A stretch of DNA of 64,000 bases, from contig JAFRCE010000016.1 of the NCBI GenBank assembly GCA_017404505.1, forward strand, positions 62,001 to 126,000. The letters run 5' to 3'. The translations under genes and the position numbers were made by a program. Source of the stretch: Solobacterium sp. Its GTDB lineage: Bacteria; Bacillota_I; Bacilli_A; Erysipelotrichales; Erysipelotrichaceae. This document shows, piece by piece, positions 51,615-61,087 of this stretch. Under the pieces are notes generated by a model. It saw only the letters and a list, made by a program, of their open reading frames with translations, was not told the origin of the DNA and ran no database searches. The stretch's first letter is position 1; every line of letters begins with the position of its first letter.

Positions 51615-51938
51615 TCAGATCTTCTCGATCGGTTTCCGCTCCGGCTTGAGATTGTTCTGCTTCAGAGAACGCTTCGCCATGACCTCTTCCACTTCTTCGA
51701 GAGTGATGCCCTTTTCGACCATCAGCACGACGAGATGATAGGCCAGATCGTTCAGTTCGCCGATCAGCTCTTCCTTTGATTCGGAAAGAGCCGCGACAAC
51801 GACTTCGGTTGTTTCCTCACCGATTTTTTTGAGTATTTTGTTCAGGCCTTTTTCATACAGATAGGAAGTATAGCTGCCTTCCTGCGGATTGTTTTTCCTC
51901 GCCAGGGCGGTCTGATACAGGTTCTTCAGTTCACTCAT
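51615..51938 (-). CDS. hisE: Phosphoribosyl-ATP pyrophosphatase
   Basis: Second step of histidine synthesis; 107 residues. The MazG-like all-alpha fold shows the metal-binding [15 protein letters not shown] and [17 protein letters not shown]. Encoded separately from hisI, overlapping it by 4 bases. Last gene of the operon. Confidence 0.94.
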   Translation of the reverse strand: MSELKNLYQTALARKNNPQEGSYTSYLYEKGLNKILKKIGEETTEVVVAALSESKEELIGELNDLAYHLVVLMVEKGITLEEVEEVMAKRSLKQNNLKPERKPIEKI

Positions 51939-52264
51939 AGTACTTCTTCTCCTTCGATATTGCGGTAAAAGCAGGAGTATTTGCCGGTGTGGCAGGCGGC
52001 CCCGTCCTGTTCGACCTTCAGCAGTAAAGTATCTTCGTCACAGTCGATCAGGATCTCCTTCACGTGCTGGTAATGACCGCTGGTCTCCCCTTTGCACCAG
52101 AGTTCCTGACGGCTGCGCGACCAGTACGTTGCCAGGCCGGTTTCGCGTGTTTTCTGAAAGCTTTCCTCATTCATCCACGCCAGCATCAGCACCTGATTGG
52201 TGTGGACATCCTGAACGATGCAGGGAATAAGACCGTTTCCTTTTTCAAAATCCGGACGGATCAT
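51935..52264 (-). CDS. hisI: Phosphoribosyl-AMP cyclohydrolase
   Basis: Third step, opening the purine ring. In 109 residues the zinc and magnesium ligands are visible in [19 protein letters not shown] and [11 protein letters not shown]. 4-base overlaps with hisF and hisE. Confidence 0.95.
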   Translation of the reverse strand: MIRPDFEKGNGLIPCIVQDVHTNQVLMLAWMNEESFQKTRETGLATYWSRSRQELWCKGETSGHYQHVKEILIDCDEDTLLLKVEQDGAACHTGKYSCFYRNIEGEEVL

Positions 52265-53022
52265 AATCTTACCGGCACTCCTTTCTCTTTCAGATATTCT
52301 TTTACGTCGCCGACCGTCAGTTCGTTGTAATGGAACAGACTGGCCGCCAGCGCCGCATCTGCCGCGTCCGCCGCGAACACATCATAGAAGTGCTCCAGCG
52401 CTCCGCAGCCGCCGCTGGCGATCACCGGCACGCTGACCGCTTCGCGCACCGCCTTCAGAAACGGCAGATCAAAGCCTTTTTTCGTTCCGTCGGCATCCAT
52501 GCTGGTCAGCAGGATCTCACCGGCCCCGCGCCGTACTCCTTCTCTGATCCATTCAATGGCATCGATCCCGGTATCGATACGGCCGCCGCTGATCACGACA
52601 TTCCAGCCGCTGCCGTCTTTGCGCATCCGGCCGTCGACCGCCAGCACGATGCACTGATCGCCGAACATGCCGGCGCCTTCCTGAAGAAGATCCGGATTCC
52701 GGACAGCCGCACTGTTCAGGGAAACCTTATCCGCACCGGCCCGCAGGATACGGCGGATATCGTCGGTCGTGCGGATACCGCCGCCGACCGTGAACGGCAT
52801 GAATACCTGGGCGGCTGTCTGTTCCACGATATGAACCATCGTATCCCGGTGTTCATGGGTGGCGGTGATATCCAGAAAGACCAGTTCGTCCGCCCCCTGT
52901 TCATAGTATGTCCTGGCCAGTTTTACCGGATCGCCGACCTCCTTCAGGCCGACGAAATTGACGCCTTTCACCACTTTGCCGTCCCGGACGTCCAGGCAGG
53001 GAATGATTCGTTTCGTGATCAT
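52261..53022 (-). CDS. hisF: Imidazole glycerol phosphate synthase, cyclase subunit
   Basis: 253-residue TIM barrel that closes the imidazole ring with ammonia from HisH. Signatures: [19 protein letters not shown] at the N-terminus with the first catalytic Asp, [25 protein letters not shown], and the second Asp in [15 protein letters not shown]. Coupled by 4-base overlaps. Confidence 0.96.
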   Translation of the reverse strand: MITKRIIPCLDVRDGKVVKGVNFVGLKEVGDPVKLARTYYEQGADELVFLDITATHEHRDTMVHIVEQTAAQVFMPFTVGGGIRTTDDIRRILRAGADKVSLNSAAVRNPDLLQEGAGMFGDQCIVLAVDGRMRKDGSGWNVVISGGRIDTGIDAIEWIREGVRRGAGEILLTSMDADGTKKGFDLPFLKAVREAVSVPVIASGGCGALEHFYDVFAADAADAALAASLFHYNELTVGDVKEYLKEKGVPVRL

Positions 53023-53738
53023 ATTTCTCTCCCGGCGGCGATTGCTTCGCCAAGATCGATGTCGCCTGTATAAAGCGCCTTGCCGATAATGGCACCGTAG
53101 AGATCCATCGCCGCCAGTTTCCTCACATCCTGCAGATCATGAATGCCGCCGCTGGCCGTGATGTCACAGCCGCAGTGCAGTTTCAGATCATTGAGCATGG
53201 CGAAATTCGGACCGCTCAGCGTGCCGTCTCTTGAGATATCGGTAAAGATCAGATTGCGGACACCGAGTTCTTCCATCTTCGCGGCGAAGTCCAGATAATA
53301 GCAGGCGCTTGTCTGCAGCCAGCCGGCCGTCTGCACATAGCCGTCCCGGCAGTCCATGGCCACCGCGATTTTTTCCCCGTAGCGTTCGAGCGCTCTTTTC
53401 AGCAGCTGTTCGTCGTTGACGGCAGCCGTGCCGAGAATGACGCGGGAAACACCGTTTTCAATATAATAGCGGATGTCTTCAAACGTCCGGATACCGCCGC
53501 CCGCTTCCACCGGGATCTTCAGGTTTCCGGCCGCTGCGGTGATCAGTCTGGCATTTTCCTTTTTACCGCTGCGGGCGCCGTCAAGATCCACCATGTGCAC
53601 ATATTCTGCGCCGGCATCCTGAAAAGCCCGCAGAGTGTCCATGACCGATTCCGCGACCACTTCTTTTTTATCATAATCGCCCTGGTACAGCCGTACCGGT
53701 GCGCCGTCGATCATATCAACAGCAGGAATAATGATCAT
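53019..53738 (-). CDS. hisA: Phosphoribosylformimino-5-aminoimidazole carboxamide ribotide isomerase
   Basis: 239-residue TIM barrel for the fourth step, related to His[24 protein letters not shown] carries the catalytic Asp, followed by [33 protein letters not shown] and [14 protein letters not shown]. Confidence 0.95.
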   Translation of the reverse strand: MIIIPAVDMIDGAPVRLYQGDYDKKEVVAESVMDTLRAFQDAGAEYVHMVDLDGARSGKKENARLITAAAGNLKIPVEAGGGIRTFEDIRYYIENGVSRVILGTAAVNDEQLLKRALERYGEKIAVAMDCRDGYVQTAGWLQTSACYYLDFAAKMEELGVRNLIFTDISRDGTLSGPNFAMLNDLKLHCGCDITASGGIHDLQDVRKLAAMDLYGAIIGKALYTGDIDLGEAIAAGREI

Positions 53739-54340
53739 ACAAAGTCCTCCAGAAAGTATTTCAGGATCTTCAGCCCTTCCTCACCGCTTTTTTCAGGATG
53801 AAACTGAGCTGCCATCACATGCCCTTTGACAAACAGGGAAGGCACTTTCACATCCCCGTAATACGACCAGCCGATCAGATCTTCTTCCTGATATTCCGCC
53901 GCGTGATAGGAATGGACATAATATACATAAGGGTTCTTGCGCAGACGGTTTCTGAGCGGATGCTCTTTCAGGATCAGCTCGTTCCAGCCGATCTGCGGCA
54001 CCGGCAGATCCGTGTCAAAACGGACGATCCGGCCGGTAAAGAAGCCAAGTCCCTGATGGACGCCCTTTTCTTCGCTTTCCTCAAACAGCATCTGCATACC
54101 GACGCAGATGCCAAGCAGCGGCTTTCCTTCTTCAATGCAGCGGATGACAAAACGGTCAAGTTTCTTCTGCCGCAGATTGGCAACACAGTCACCAAACGCC
54201 CCGACCCCCGGCAGAATGATCTTCTCACAGTCTGCCAGAACTGCTTCGTCGTCACTGATGAGAGCTTCGGCGCCAAGTTCTTTCAGAGCGTTCTCGACAC
54301 TGCGCAGGTTGCCCATGCCATAGTCAATGATGCCGATCAT
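53735..54340 (-). CDS. hisH: Imidazole glycerol phosphate synthase, glutamine amidotransferase subunit
   Basis: 201-residue class I amidotransferase supplying ammonia to HisF. The nucleophile Cys is in GICVGMQMLFE, with the His/Glu of the triad in AAQFHPEKSGEEG; IDYGMGNLRSVENAL opens the protein. Confidence 0.95.
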   Translation of the reverse strand: MIGIIDYGMGNLRSVENALKELGAEALISDDEAVLADCEKIILPGVGAFGDCVANLRQKKLDRFVIRCIEEGKPLLGICVGMQMLFEESEEKGVHQGLGFFTGRIVRFDTDLPVPQIGWNELILKEHPLRNRLRKNPYVYYVHSYHAAEYQEEDLIGWSYYGDVKVPSLFVKGHVMAAQFHPEKSGEEGLKILKYFLEDFV

Positions 54341-54918
54341 TCAAGCATTCCTTTCGAACTGGGGATCTGATCGCCGCTGACTCGGACAGCTTCCTTCAGG
54401 GCTCTGCCCAGAGCTTTGAAAATGGCTTCTGCCTTATGGTGGTCATTTTTTCCGTAATGAACGTTGACATGCAGAGTAATACCGGCATTTACAGCGAATG
54501 CCCGCATGAACTCCTCCACCATTTCGGTTGCCATCATACCGATCTGATCACGCTGGAATTCGCAGTTGAAGACCAGATACGGCCGGCCGCTGATATCCAG
54601 ATTCACACTGGCCAGCACCTCGTCCATCGGCAGGGTAAAACTGCCGTAGCGGGCAATACCGGCCCGGCTGCCAAGTGCCTTGCGCAAAGCCTGACCGATC
54701 AGAATGCCGCAGTCTTCAATGGTATGATGATCGTCCACATCCAGATCGCCGTTGGCGTCGATATACAGATTCATACCGGAATGGAACGCCAGCAGTTCCA
54801 GCATGTGATTGAAGAAACCAATGCCGGTATCCACGGCGGATTTTCCTTCGCCGTCCAGATTCAGTTCACATTCCACTCTTGTTTCTTTTGTCTCACGTTC
54901 CAGTTTTACTGCCCGCAT
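54337..54918 (-). CDS. hisB: Imidazoleglycerol-phosphate dehydratase
   Basis: 193 residues, the monofunctional form without a histidinol-phosphatase domain. Metal-binding His clusters: FFNHMLELLAFHSG, DVDDHHTIEDCGI, and KNDHHKAEAIFKALGRAL. Overlaps hisC by 13 bases and hisH by 4. Confidence 0.95.
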   Translation of the reverse strand: MRAVKLERETKETRVECELNLDGEGKSAVDTGIGFFNHMLELLAFHSGMNLYIDANGDLDVDDHHTIEDCGILIGQALRKALGSRAGIARYGSFTLPMDEVLASVNLDISGRPYLVFNCEFQRDQIGMMATEMVEEFMRAFAVNAGITLHVNVHYGKNDHHKAEAIFKALGRALKEAVRVSGDQIPSSKGMLE

Positions 54919-55946
54919 GTTTTTTCCTCCTCAAACTTTTTCAGCACGTCAAGCACCAGGTCATTTTCTTCCGGAACACTGATGGTGACCCGGAAGTTTC
55001 TGCTTCCCTTGTAGTTTCGGATCACAATGCCGGCTTCCTTCAGCAATTCCATCAGTCTCTCCTTGTCTTCGGATATACCGTAAATGAAATTCGCCTGCGA
55101 AGCAATATATCTGGCCCGCTGACTGCCGCTGAGAGCGGTCAGCATGCGGCGGCGCTCACGGCGGATCATGGCGGTGAATTCCTGTACCTCATCGCTATGG
55201 GCAAGCACGATGCAGGCGGCCTTCATGCTGAGGGCATTCAGGGCGTACGGAACAAAGGCGTTTTTGAGAGCCGCCATATTCTGCGGATTGGAAATCAGGA
55301 AGCCGACCCGGATGCCGGCCAGTCCGAACGCTTTTGACAGGGTTCGGGTAACATAGAGATTGTCATATCGGTCCAGCAGCTGCACAGCGCTTTCTTCATC
55401 CGCGAATTCAATATACGCTTCATCGATCACGACCGGCAACGGTGCGAACGCGGCAGTGATCTTTTCGCACTCGGAAAGACTGAGACAGTGGCCGCTGGGG
55501 TTGTTGGGATTGGAAAATATGACAAGATCGGCATTGTTTTTCCTGCCTTCTTCAATGAAGGCGTCAATATCGAGAGACCCGTCTTCGTTAATGTCAAACT
55601 TACGGACTTTCGCTTCATAGGAACCGGCATAATAGTCATACATGGAAAAATCCGGATCGAATGTGTACAGGATCTTATCACGGCCGAGGAAGGTGCCGAT
55701 CAGATAACCGAGCATCTGGTCTGAACCGTTGCCGGCCAGCAGCATTTCCTCAACAAGACCTGTCCATTTTCCATATGCCTGCAGCAGTTCCGTTTCATCC
55801 GTATCGGGATAACGGTTCAAAGGAAGGTCCCGGATCGCTTCCAGGATTTCGGCCATGACGGCTTCGGGAAGCGGCCGCGGATTCTCGTTGGCATTCAGCA
55901 GGATCCCCTCCTGCTTCATGGTTTCGTACGTCTGTATCTTTTTCAT
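54906..55946 (-). CDS. hisC: Histidinol-phosphate aminotransferase
   Basis: 346-residue PLP enzyme of fold type I. LNANENPRPLP at the start, FSNPNNPSGHCLS, the Asp of VVIDEAYIEFAD, and the PLP-binding Lys in TRTLSKAFGLAGIRVGFL. Overlaps hisD by 4 bases. Confidence 0.94.
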   Translation of the reverse strand: MKKIQTYETMKQEGILLNANENPRPLPEAVMAEILEAIRDLPLNRYPDTDETELLQAYGKWTGLVEEMLLAGNGSDQMLGYLIGTFLGRDKILYTFDPDFSMYDYYAGSYEAKVRKFDINEDGSLDIDAFIEEGRKNNADLVIFSNPNNPSGHCLSLSECEKITAAFAPLPVVIDEAYIEFADEESAVQLLDRYDNLYVTRTLSKAFGLAGIRVGFLISNPQNMAALKNAFVPYALNALSMKAACIVLAHSDEVQEFTAMIRRERRRMLTALSGSQRARYIASQANFIYGISEDKERLMELLKEAGIVIRNYKGSRNFRVTISVPEENDLVLDVLKKFEEEKTCGQ

Positions 55947-57226
55947 TTCTTCATCCTCACTCTGACCGCGTTGGCATGACCGTCCAGCTGTTCCTCCTTC
56001 GCCATGGCGATAATGTCATTTCCATATGCCGCAAGAGCTTCCTCAGTGTAGAACAGGAACGATGATTTTTTGATAAACGCATCGACACCAAGGGCGCTCG
56101 AGAAGCGGGCGGTGCCGTTGGTCGGCAGTACATGATTGGTGCCGCCGTAATAATCACCGATCGATTCGCAGGTATAGTAACCGAGGAAGACGGAACCGGC
56201 ATTGTGCACGCTGTTCAGGTATTTCATCGGCTCCCGCACCATCAGTTCAAGATGCTCGGGGGCGATGGCATTGGCGAAAGCAATGCATTCTTCAAGGGAA
56301 TCACAGAGAATCGACTTGCCGTAATCAGCCAGCGATTTTTCGACGATTTCCTTCTTCGGCAGCACGGCGGACTGTTTTTTCAGTTCGGCATTCACTTCCT
56401 GAATCAGTTTTTCGGAAGTGCTCAGCAGGATCGCCGAAGCCATCGGATCATGTTCCGCCTGGGAAAGCAGATCGGCTGCCGCGCAGACAGGATCCGCACC
56501 TTCGTCCGCGATCACCAGGATCTCAGAAGGTCCGGCGATCATATCGATATCCACTTTGCCGTAAACCAGTTTCTTGGCGGAGGCGACAAAGATATTGCCG
56601 GGTCCGACGATCTTATCCACCGCCGGAATGGATTCCGTGCCGTAAGCCAGCGCCGCGATTGCCTGCGCTCCGCCGACCCGGTAGATTTCCGTCACGCCGG
56701 CGATTTTCGCGGCAAAGGCGATATTGGGATTGATGCCGCCCTGCGCATTGGGAGGCGTGACCATGACAATGCGGCTGACCCCGGCAACTTTGGCGGGAAT
56801 CGCGTTCATCAGCACCGAACTGGGATACTGGGCCCGGCCGCCCGGCACGTAAATGCCGACCGCGCTCAGCGGCAGCACGCGCTGGCCGAGATAGATTCCC
56901 ATATCCTTCTGCTGCAGATAGGAATTCTGGACCTGGGCGCGGTGAAAGAATTCAATATTCTCTTTGGCTTTAAGCATCGCCTGACAGAAGCCGGGATCAC
57001 ACTGCGCGGCGGCCGCTTCGATTTCTTCCGGACTGACGCGGAACTGAGCGATATCGATTCTGTCAAATTCTTTTGTATACGCACGCAGAGCCTCGTCACC
57101 GCGGCTATGGACATCCTGCAGGATCGTATTGACCTTCTGCAGAATATCCGCGCTGATTTCCTGGGTGCGGGCACTCAGATATTCCCGCAGGACTTTCGTG
57201 TCTTTTTTATTGATTTCCTTCAGCAT
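55943..57226 (-). CDS. hisD: Histidinol dehydrogenase
   Basis: Last two oxidations to histidine. In 427 residues: LPLSAVGIYVPGGRAQYPSS, VGPGNIFVASAKKLVYGKVDIDMIAGPSE, the catalytic Glu-His in APEHLELM, and GYYTCESIGDYYGGTNHVLPT. Overlaps hisG by 20 bases. Confidence 0.96.
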   Translation of the reverse strand: MLKEINKKDTKVLREYLSARTQEISADILQKVNTILQDVHSRGDEALRAYTKEFDRIDIAQFRVSPEEIEAAAAQCDPGFCQAMLKAKENIEFFHRAQVQNSYLQQKDMGIYLGQRVLPLSAVGIYVPGGRAQYPSSVLMNAIPAKVAGVSRIVMVTPPNAQGGINPNIAFAAKIAGVTEIYRVGGAQAIAALAYGTESIPAVDKIVGPGNIFVASAKKLVYGKVDIDMIAGPSEILVIADEGADPVCAAADLLSQAEHDPMASAILLSTSEKLIQEVNAELKKQSAVLPKKEIVEKSLADYGKSILCDSLEECIAFANAIAPEHLELMVREPMKYLNSVHNAGSVFLGYYTCESIGDYYGGTNHVLPTNGTARFSSALGVDAFIKKSSFLFYTEEALAAYGNDIIAMAKEEQLDGHANAVRVRMKK

Positions 57227-57854
57227 GTTTTTTCACGATCCTTTCCAAATCAGAAATGAATGTCATGACTTCTTTCCGCTTTAGTTTGAAACTGGCTTTG
57301 TTCACGATGACGCGGGCACTGATGCGGGCAACGGTGTCATAGACCTCCAGGCCGTTCTCTTTCAGTGTCGTTCCCGTTTCCATAATATCCACGATGCCGT
57401 CACACAGACCAAGCACCGGACCGAGTTCCACCGATCCCTCGATGCGGATGATCTCCACGTCCATGCCGCGGGAGGCAAAGTAGCGGCGGGCCACTTCGGG
57501 ATATTTCGTGCCGATGCGGATGTGACCGTTTTTCTGCAGCGGATCACACCCCTTCAGACCGCCGACAATGAAGCGGCATTTGCCGATTTCAAGATCCAGC
57601 ATTTCATAATAATCACTGCCGCCCTCCATCAGCGTGTCCTTGCCGACAATACCGATATCCGCCACGCCGTGCTCGATGTAGGTAATGCAGTCATTGGCTT
57701 TGACCAGAAAATACCGGACGTCTTTTTCGGTATCCGCAAAGACAAGCGCTCTTCCTTTATTCTTCAATTTTTCGACGCCGTAGCCGGCTTCTTCCAGCAT
57801 CTCGGCAGCCGCTTTTTCCAATCTGCCCTTTGTCAGAGCTACCGACAGACTCAT
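57207..57854 (-). CDS. hisG: ATP phosphoribosyltransferase, short form
   Basis: First committed step. 215 residues, the short HisG lacking the C-terminal regulatory domain, so it needs HisZ, which is encoded just upstream with a 4-base overlap. Features: ALTKGRLEKAAAEMLEEAGYG, DIGIVGKDTLMEGG, and the PRPP-binding segment DGIVDIMETGTTLKENGLEV. Confidence 0.95.
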   Translation of the reverse strand: MSLSVALTKGRLEKAAAEMLEEAGYGVEKLKNKGRALVFADTEKDVRYFLVKANDCITYIEHGVADIGIVGKDTLMEGGSDYYEMLDLEIGKCRFIVGGLKGCDPLQKNGHIRIGTKYPEVARRYFASRGMDVEIIRIEGSVELGPVLGLCDGIVDIMETGTTLKENGLEVYDTVARISARVIVNKASFKLKRKEVMTFISDLERIVKKHAEGNQ

Positions 57855-58957
57855 CGCCGCACCTCCGGTTTATCAATCGTATCATCACGGACCAGTTCCA
57901 GCGGTCCTTCCTTCCTCAGCACTCTAGCATACTGCAGTGCCTCGATCAGGCATTTCTGCGGATAGGCCAGCTGCCGTTTGGTTTCTGTTTCCTCTTTTAC
58001 GGCATCCAGCAGATAATCGACCTTGACGCCGAACCCGATGGCCGGCATGTCACGGCCGACTTTCTTCAGAAGGTCATCATAGCGGCCGCCGCTCAGTACG
58101 GCTGTTCCGATGCCCGGCACGAAGCCTTCGAAGATAATGCCGGTATAGTAGTCAAGATGCGGAACCTTGCCGAGGTCAAAAGCGAAACGATCCTGATATC
58201 CCAGGGTGTTCAGATCCTCCGCCAGTTTCACGAAGCGCTCCGCTTCCTGCTTCAAAGACGGTGTGAAGCTGTATTTCAGAGCTTCCTGCAAAGCATCCTC
58301 ACCGTTGAACAGCGGCAGGTGCTCAAAGAAGGCACGGGCTTTGCCATCGATCGGCAGCGTCTGCAGTTTTTCCCTGACGTCCGTCATTGCCTTGGCGTCG
58401 ATCAGATCCGCCAGCTGCCGGGCGTCCTCTTTTCCGATACCGGCTTCCCGGACGGCCATTTTGAAGAAATTGCTGTTGCCGATTTCCAGCGTGCTGTTTG
58501 CCACAGGCAGTGCCGCCATCACGTCCAGCGCGCAGCTCAGAACTTCGAGATCACTGCCGTCATCGAGACCGATCAGTTCGATGCCGCAGTCTGTCACTTC
58601 GTTGCGTTTGCCGGCAAAATTCTGTCTGACTTTGTAGACATTCGCACAGTAGGAAAAACGGAACGGGCCCTGGACATTGCCGTACTTTGTTGCACAGAGA
58701 CGGGCGATCGGCAGTGTCATATCCGTGCGCAGAGCGAGGATCTGGCCGCTCTCATCCACGAATTTATACATCGTTTCTTCTTTCAGTGAAGTAAACGTGT
58801 TCTGATATGTCGAATAGAATTCGATCAGCGGTGTTTCGATCTTCTGATAGCCATAACTTTCATAGACCCGGCTGATACGCTCTTCCAGACGGCTTTTCAC
58901 CGCACATTCCTGCGGGAACAGGTCCCGCATCCCGAAGGGTATCTGAATCTGTTTCAT
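57851..58957 (-). CDS. hisZ: ATP phosphoribosyltransferase regulatory subunit
   Basis: 368 residues, a catalytically inactive paralogue of histidyl-tRNA synthetase that activates short HisG. IQIPFGMRDLFPQECAVK, LALRTDMTLPIARLCATKY and the motif GGRYDDLLKKVG of the HisRS-like fold are present; the anticodon-binding domain is absent. The ATG at 58957 is taken because GGGAGGAA lies at proper spacing; a longer frame would run into the T-box terminator. First gene after the T-box. Confidence 0.93.
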   Translation of the reverse strand: MKQIQIPFGMRDLFPQECAVKSRLEERISRVYESYGYQKIETPLIEFYSTYQNTFTSLKEETMYKFVDESGQILALRTDMTLPIARLCATKYGNVQGPFRFSYCANVYKVRQNFAGKRNEVTDCGIELIGLDDGSDLEVLSCALDVMAALPVANSTLEIGNSNFFKMAVREAGIGKEDARQLADLIDAKAMTDVREKLQTLPIDGKARAFFEHLPLFNGEDALQEALKYSFTPSLKQEAERFVKLAEDLNTLGYQDRFAFDLGKVPHLDYYTGIIFEGFVPGIGTAVLSGGRYDDLLKKVGRDMPAIGFGVKVDYLLDAVKEETETKRQLAYPQKCLIEALQYARVLRKEGPLELVRDDTIDKPEVRR

Positions 58958-58975
58958 CATTTCCTCCCTGAACAC

Positions 58976-59230
58976 AAAAAAGCGTCCTGCCAAGGGACGC
59001 TTCACGTGGTTCCACCCAAATTCACCGGCGTCTCACGGCGGCCGGCCTCACGAAGTACTATCATACTCCTGTGCTGTAACGTGCACACACGTCATTCCCT
59101 ACTGTGATTTCGGAAAAGCGGCTCCGGGATGTGTTTTCCGCAGTTCGGATCCGCTTCCTTTCACCACCCGGAAGCTCTCTTCAGCACCGTCTTCTGCTTA
59201 CTTTTTCCCTTCTCAGCCTTTCTGATTATT
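58976..59230 (-). promoter_or_regulatory. T-box leader (histidine) of the his operon
   Basis: The minus strand holds a full T-box element. First come the AGTA-type stem I start (AGAAGGGAAAAAGTA) and the AG-bulge/distal loop AGAGAGCTTCCGGGTGGTGAA. The specifier context GAAAACACATCCCGGAG gives a CAC (His) codon at 59133-59131. The T-box sequence GGGTGGAACCACG is at 59017-59005, and the terminator AGCGTCC/GGACGCT plus six T at 59001-58976. Uncharged tRNA-His should bind the specifier and T-box bulge and prevent termination. This fills the 321-base gap between hisZ and the surface-protein gene. Confidence 0.93.
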
Positions 59231-59233
59231 CAA

Positions 59234-59261
59234 ATTATAACACTCTCTGTATCGATGTAAA
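59234..59261 (-). promoter_or_regulatory. Promoter of the his operon
   Basis: -35 TTTACA (59261-59256) and -10 TATAAT (59239-59234) with a 16-base spacer, directly upstream of the T-box leader. Confidence 0.75.
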
Positions 59262-59278
59262 CAGAAAAGCATCGGTTT

Positions 59279-61003
59279 TCATGAAACCTGTTTCATACCC
59301 TTCTTTTTCTTTTGCAGGAAATACCAGACAGCAAGCAGCGCCGCACTGAGGACAGCGGGAATCACCACCCAGAACAGACTGCCGTCCTTTTCACTTCGGA
59401 TCGGTACCGCTTTTTCCGCCGCTTTGTTTTTGATCGTGATGATCGGCTCGCTCTGCGCGTCTTTCGGCATCGTGAAACTGATCCTGAGTTCCATTTTTTC
59501 ATAGCCGCTGACGGCGGTCTGCTGGGAAATCAGATATGTTTCGCCCGGTTCGACATGTTCACTGATCCGCTTCGCGTCATTGCTGCTGACCCACTGGGCA
59601 ATCGTTTCGCCTTCCGCATTATCGACCCGCAGCACCGCGCCTGAGAGCGGATGACCTTTTTCATCCTGCAGAACGACACAGAAACTCCGTACCGGCGATG
59701 CTTCCGCCGGCGTCGTTTCCGGTTCCGTCCTTCGCAGAACAGATGCTTCATAACCGCGGTATACCGGCCGTGCTTCTTCCTTTTCCACCGGCTTGTCCTC
59801 TTCTTCCTCTTTCTTTCCTTCTTCCACGCTTGCTTCCGAAGGACCATGGGGATACGGCTGTCCGGCTGTTTTCGCGCATGAGAAGCGGACGATCAGATCC
59901 TCCTCCGGCGCCGTTTCAGGAATCCGGATGCTCTGCGCCGATTCCAGCCATTCATAGCCATCCATCGTTTCCGGCACGATGGTGATTTCCATTCCGCTTT
60001 TCAGTTCTTCGCCGCTGATCACCCCTTCTTCATGGATCACTTCTTCCTGTAAAAAAGAGTCGTCATGGTACACATACACCGGTATTTCACCGGGGCTGCT
60101 TCCGTCTTCACAGGCAATCTGCACATGGATCCGGATCGGCTGTTGACAAATCACCAGTTCTTCGTCACTGTACAGATCAAACAGAAACGCTTTACGCTTC
60201 AGCGGATAGTAACCATCCGGCGTCGTTTCGGCATTGATGAAATAGTTGCCGTGCGTCAGGTTGGCTTCAAACGTGCCGTCTTCCGCCGGTTCATAAACTG
60301 CTTTTTCACCGAATTCGTCGAGACATGCTTCTTCATCCTCGTCATTACGGTAAAAGGTGATTATCTGTTCGGTGTTTTCCGGCTCGTACCGGATCTTCCG
60401 TACAGCGTAGGGCAGCGCTTCGGAAACGATGATAAATTCTTCGTCCGCGATGGTTTCCGGAACAGTGAAAACCTGATCGTCCGGCAGATGAAAGCCGTCC
60501 GGAACCGCTGTGTAATGGATGCGCAGACGGCTGCCGCAAGGTGCTTTCAGATCATGGAAAACCGTCTTTTCATGAACGGAATTCCACCATGCCGCAAGCC
60601 GGCTGCCGGCTTCGTCATACAGTTCGATCTGAAAGCCATCTGCTTCGCACATGTCAGGGCCTGAGAGCTGAAACGCAAGTGAGAACGGATGCAGCGGCAG
60701 TTCGATCCTCTCTTCTTCGCGTCCAACGGGATATTTCATTTCACTTCCGGCTGCCCAGCCCGGCGGCAGCTGCTCCGCTTCGATCAGGGCTGTATGTCCG
60801 GCGGGAAATGTGATTTCTTCTTCCGTCTCATTCATAACGATTTCCTTTTCCCAGTCGCTTTCCTTATCGGTGATGCGCAGAAGAATTCCCCTTACCGGGC
60901 TGATCAGGCGCAGACATGTTTCTTCCGAATCAGCAGCCTTCACCGGCCAGCAGGCCGCCTGGATGAATAGACAGCAGGCAAACAGGATAAACGGTTTTTT
61001 CAT
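59279..61003 (-). CDS. Membrane-anchored surface protein with SpaA/Cna-B-like repeats
   Basis: 574 residues. A signal peptide of ~23 residues (MKKPFILFACCLFIQAACWP, then cleavage near VKAAD) is followed by several beta-sandwich repeats of prealbumin-like type. Repeat features include GSRLRIHYTAVPDGFHLPDD, GNYFINAETTPDGYYPLKRK, and a last typical Cna-B unit FCVVLQDEKGHPLSGAVLRV...GETYLISQQTAVSGYEKME. A Glu/Lys-rich spacer lies near residues 390-415. One C-terminal membrane helix (LFWVVIPAVLSAALLAVWYFL) ends in KKKKG. No LPxTG sorting motif precedes the helix, so it is membrane-held rather than sortase-linked. Function unknown; adhesion is a guess. Confidence 0.75.
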   Translation of the reverse strand: MKKPFILFACCLFIQAACWPVKAADSEETCLRLISPVRGILLRITDKESDWEKEIVMNETEEEITFPAGHTALIEAEQLPPGWAAGSEMKYPVGREEERIELPLHPFSLAFQLSGPDMCEADGFQIELYDEAGSRLAAWWNSVHEKTVFHDLKAPCGSRLRIHYTAVPDGFHLPDDQVFTVPETIADEEFIIVSEALPYAVRKIRYEPENTEQIITFYRNDEDEEACLDEFGEKAVYEPAEDGTFEANLTHGNYFINAETTPDGYYPLKRKAFLFDLYSDEELVICQQPIRIHVQIACEDGSSPGEIPVYVYHDDSFLQEEVIHEEGVISGEELKSGMEITIVPETMDGYEWLESAQSIRIPETAPEEDLIVRFSCAKTAGQPYPHGPSEASVEEGKKEEEEDKPVEKEEARPVYRGYEASVLRRTEPETTPAEASPVRSFCVVLQDEKGHPLSGAVLRVDNAEGETIAQWVSSNDAKRISEHVEPGETYLISQQTAVSGYEKMELRISFTMPKDAQSEPIITIKNKAAEKAVPIRSEKDGSLFWVVIPAVLSAALLAVWYFLQKKKKGMKQVS

Positions 61004-61060
61004 TTTGTATCTCTCCTTTGTCCTCTGTCTTTTTTATTGTGTTCAAATTGGTTTTCCCGC

Positions 61061-61087
61061 AAAAAAATGATCCCGGTCCGGGATCAT
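61061..61087 (-). terminator. Terminator overlapping the end of the glycosyltransferase gene
   Basis: ATGATCCCGG/CCGGGATCAT near-perfect 21-base hairpin (61067-61087) followed by seven T on the minus strand; the stop codon is within the stem. Confidence 0.87.
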
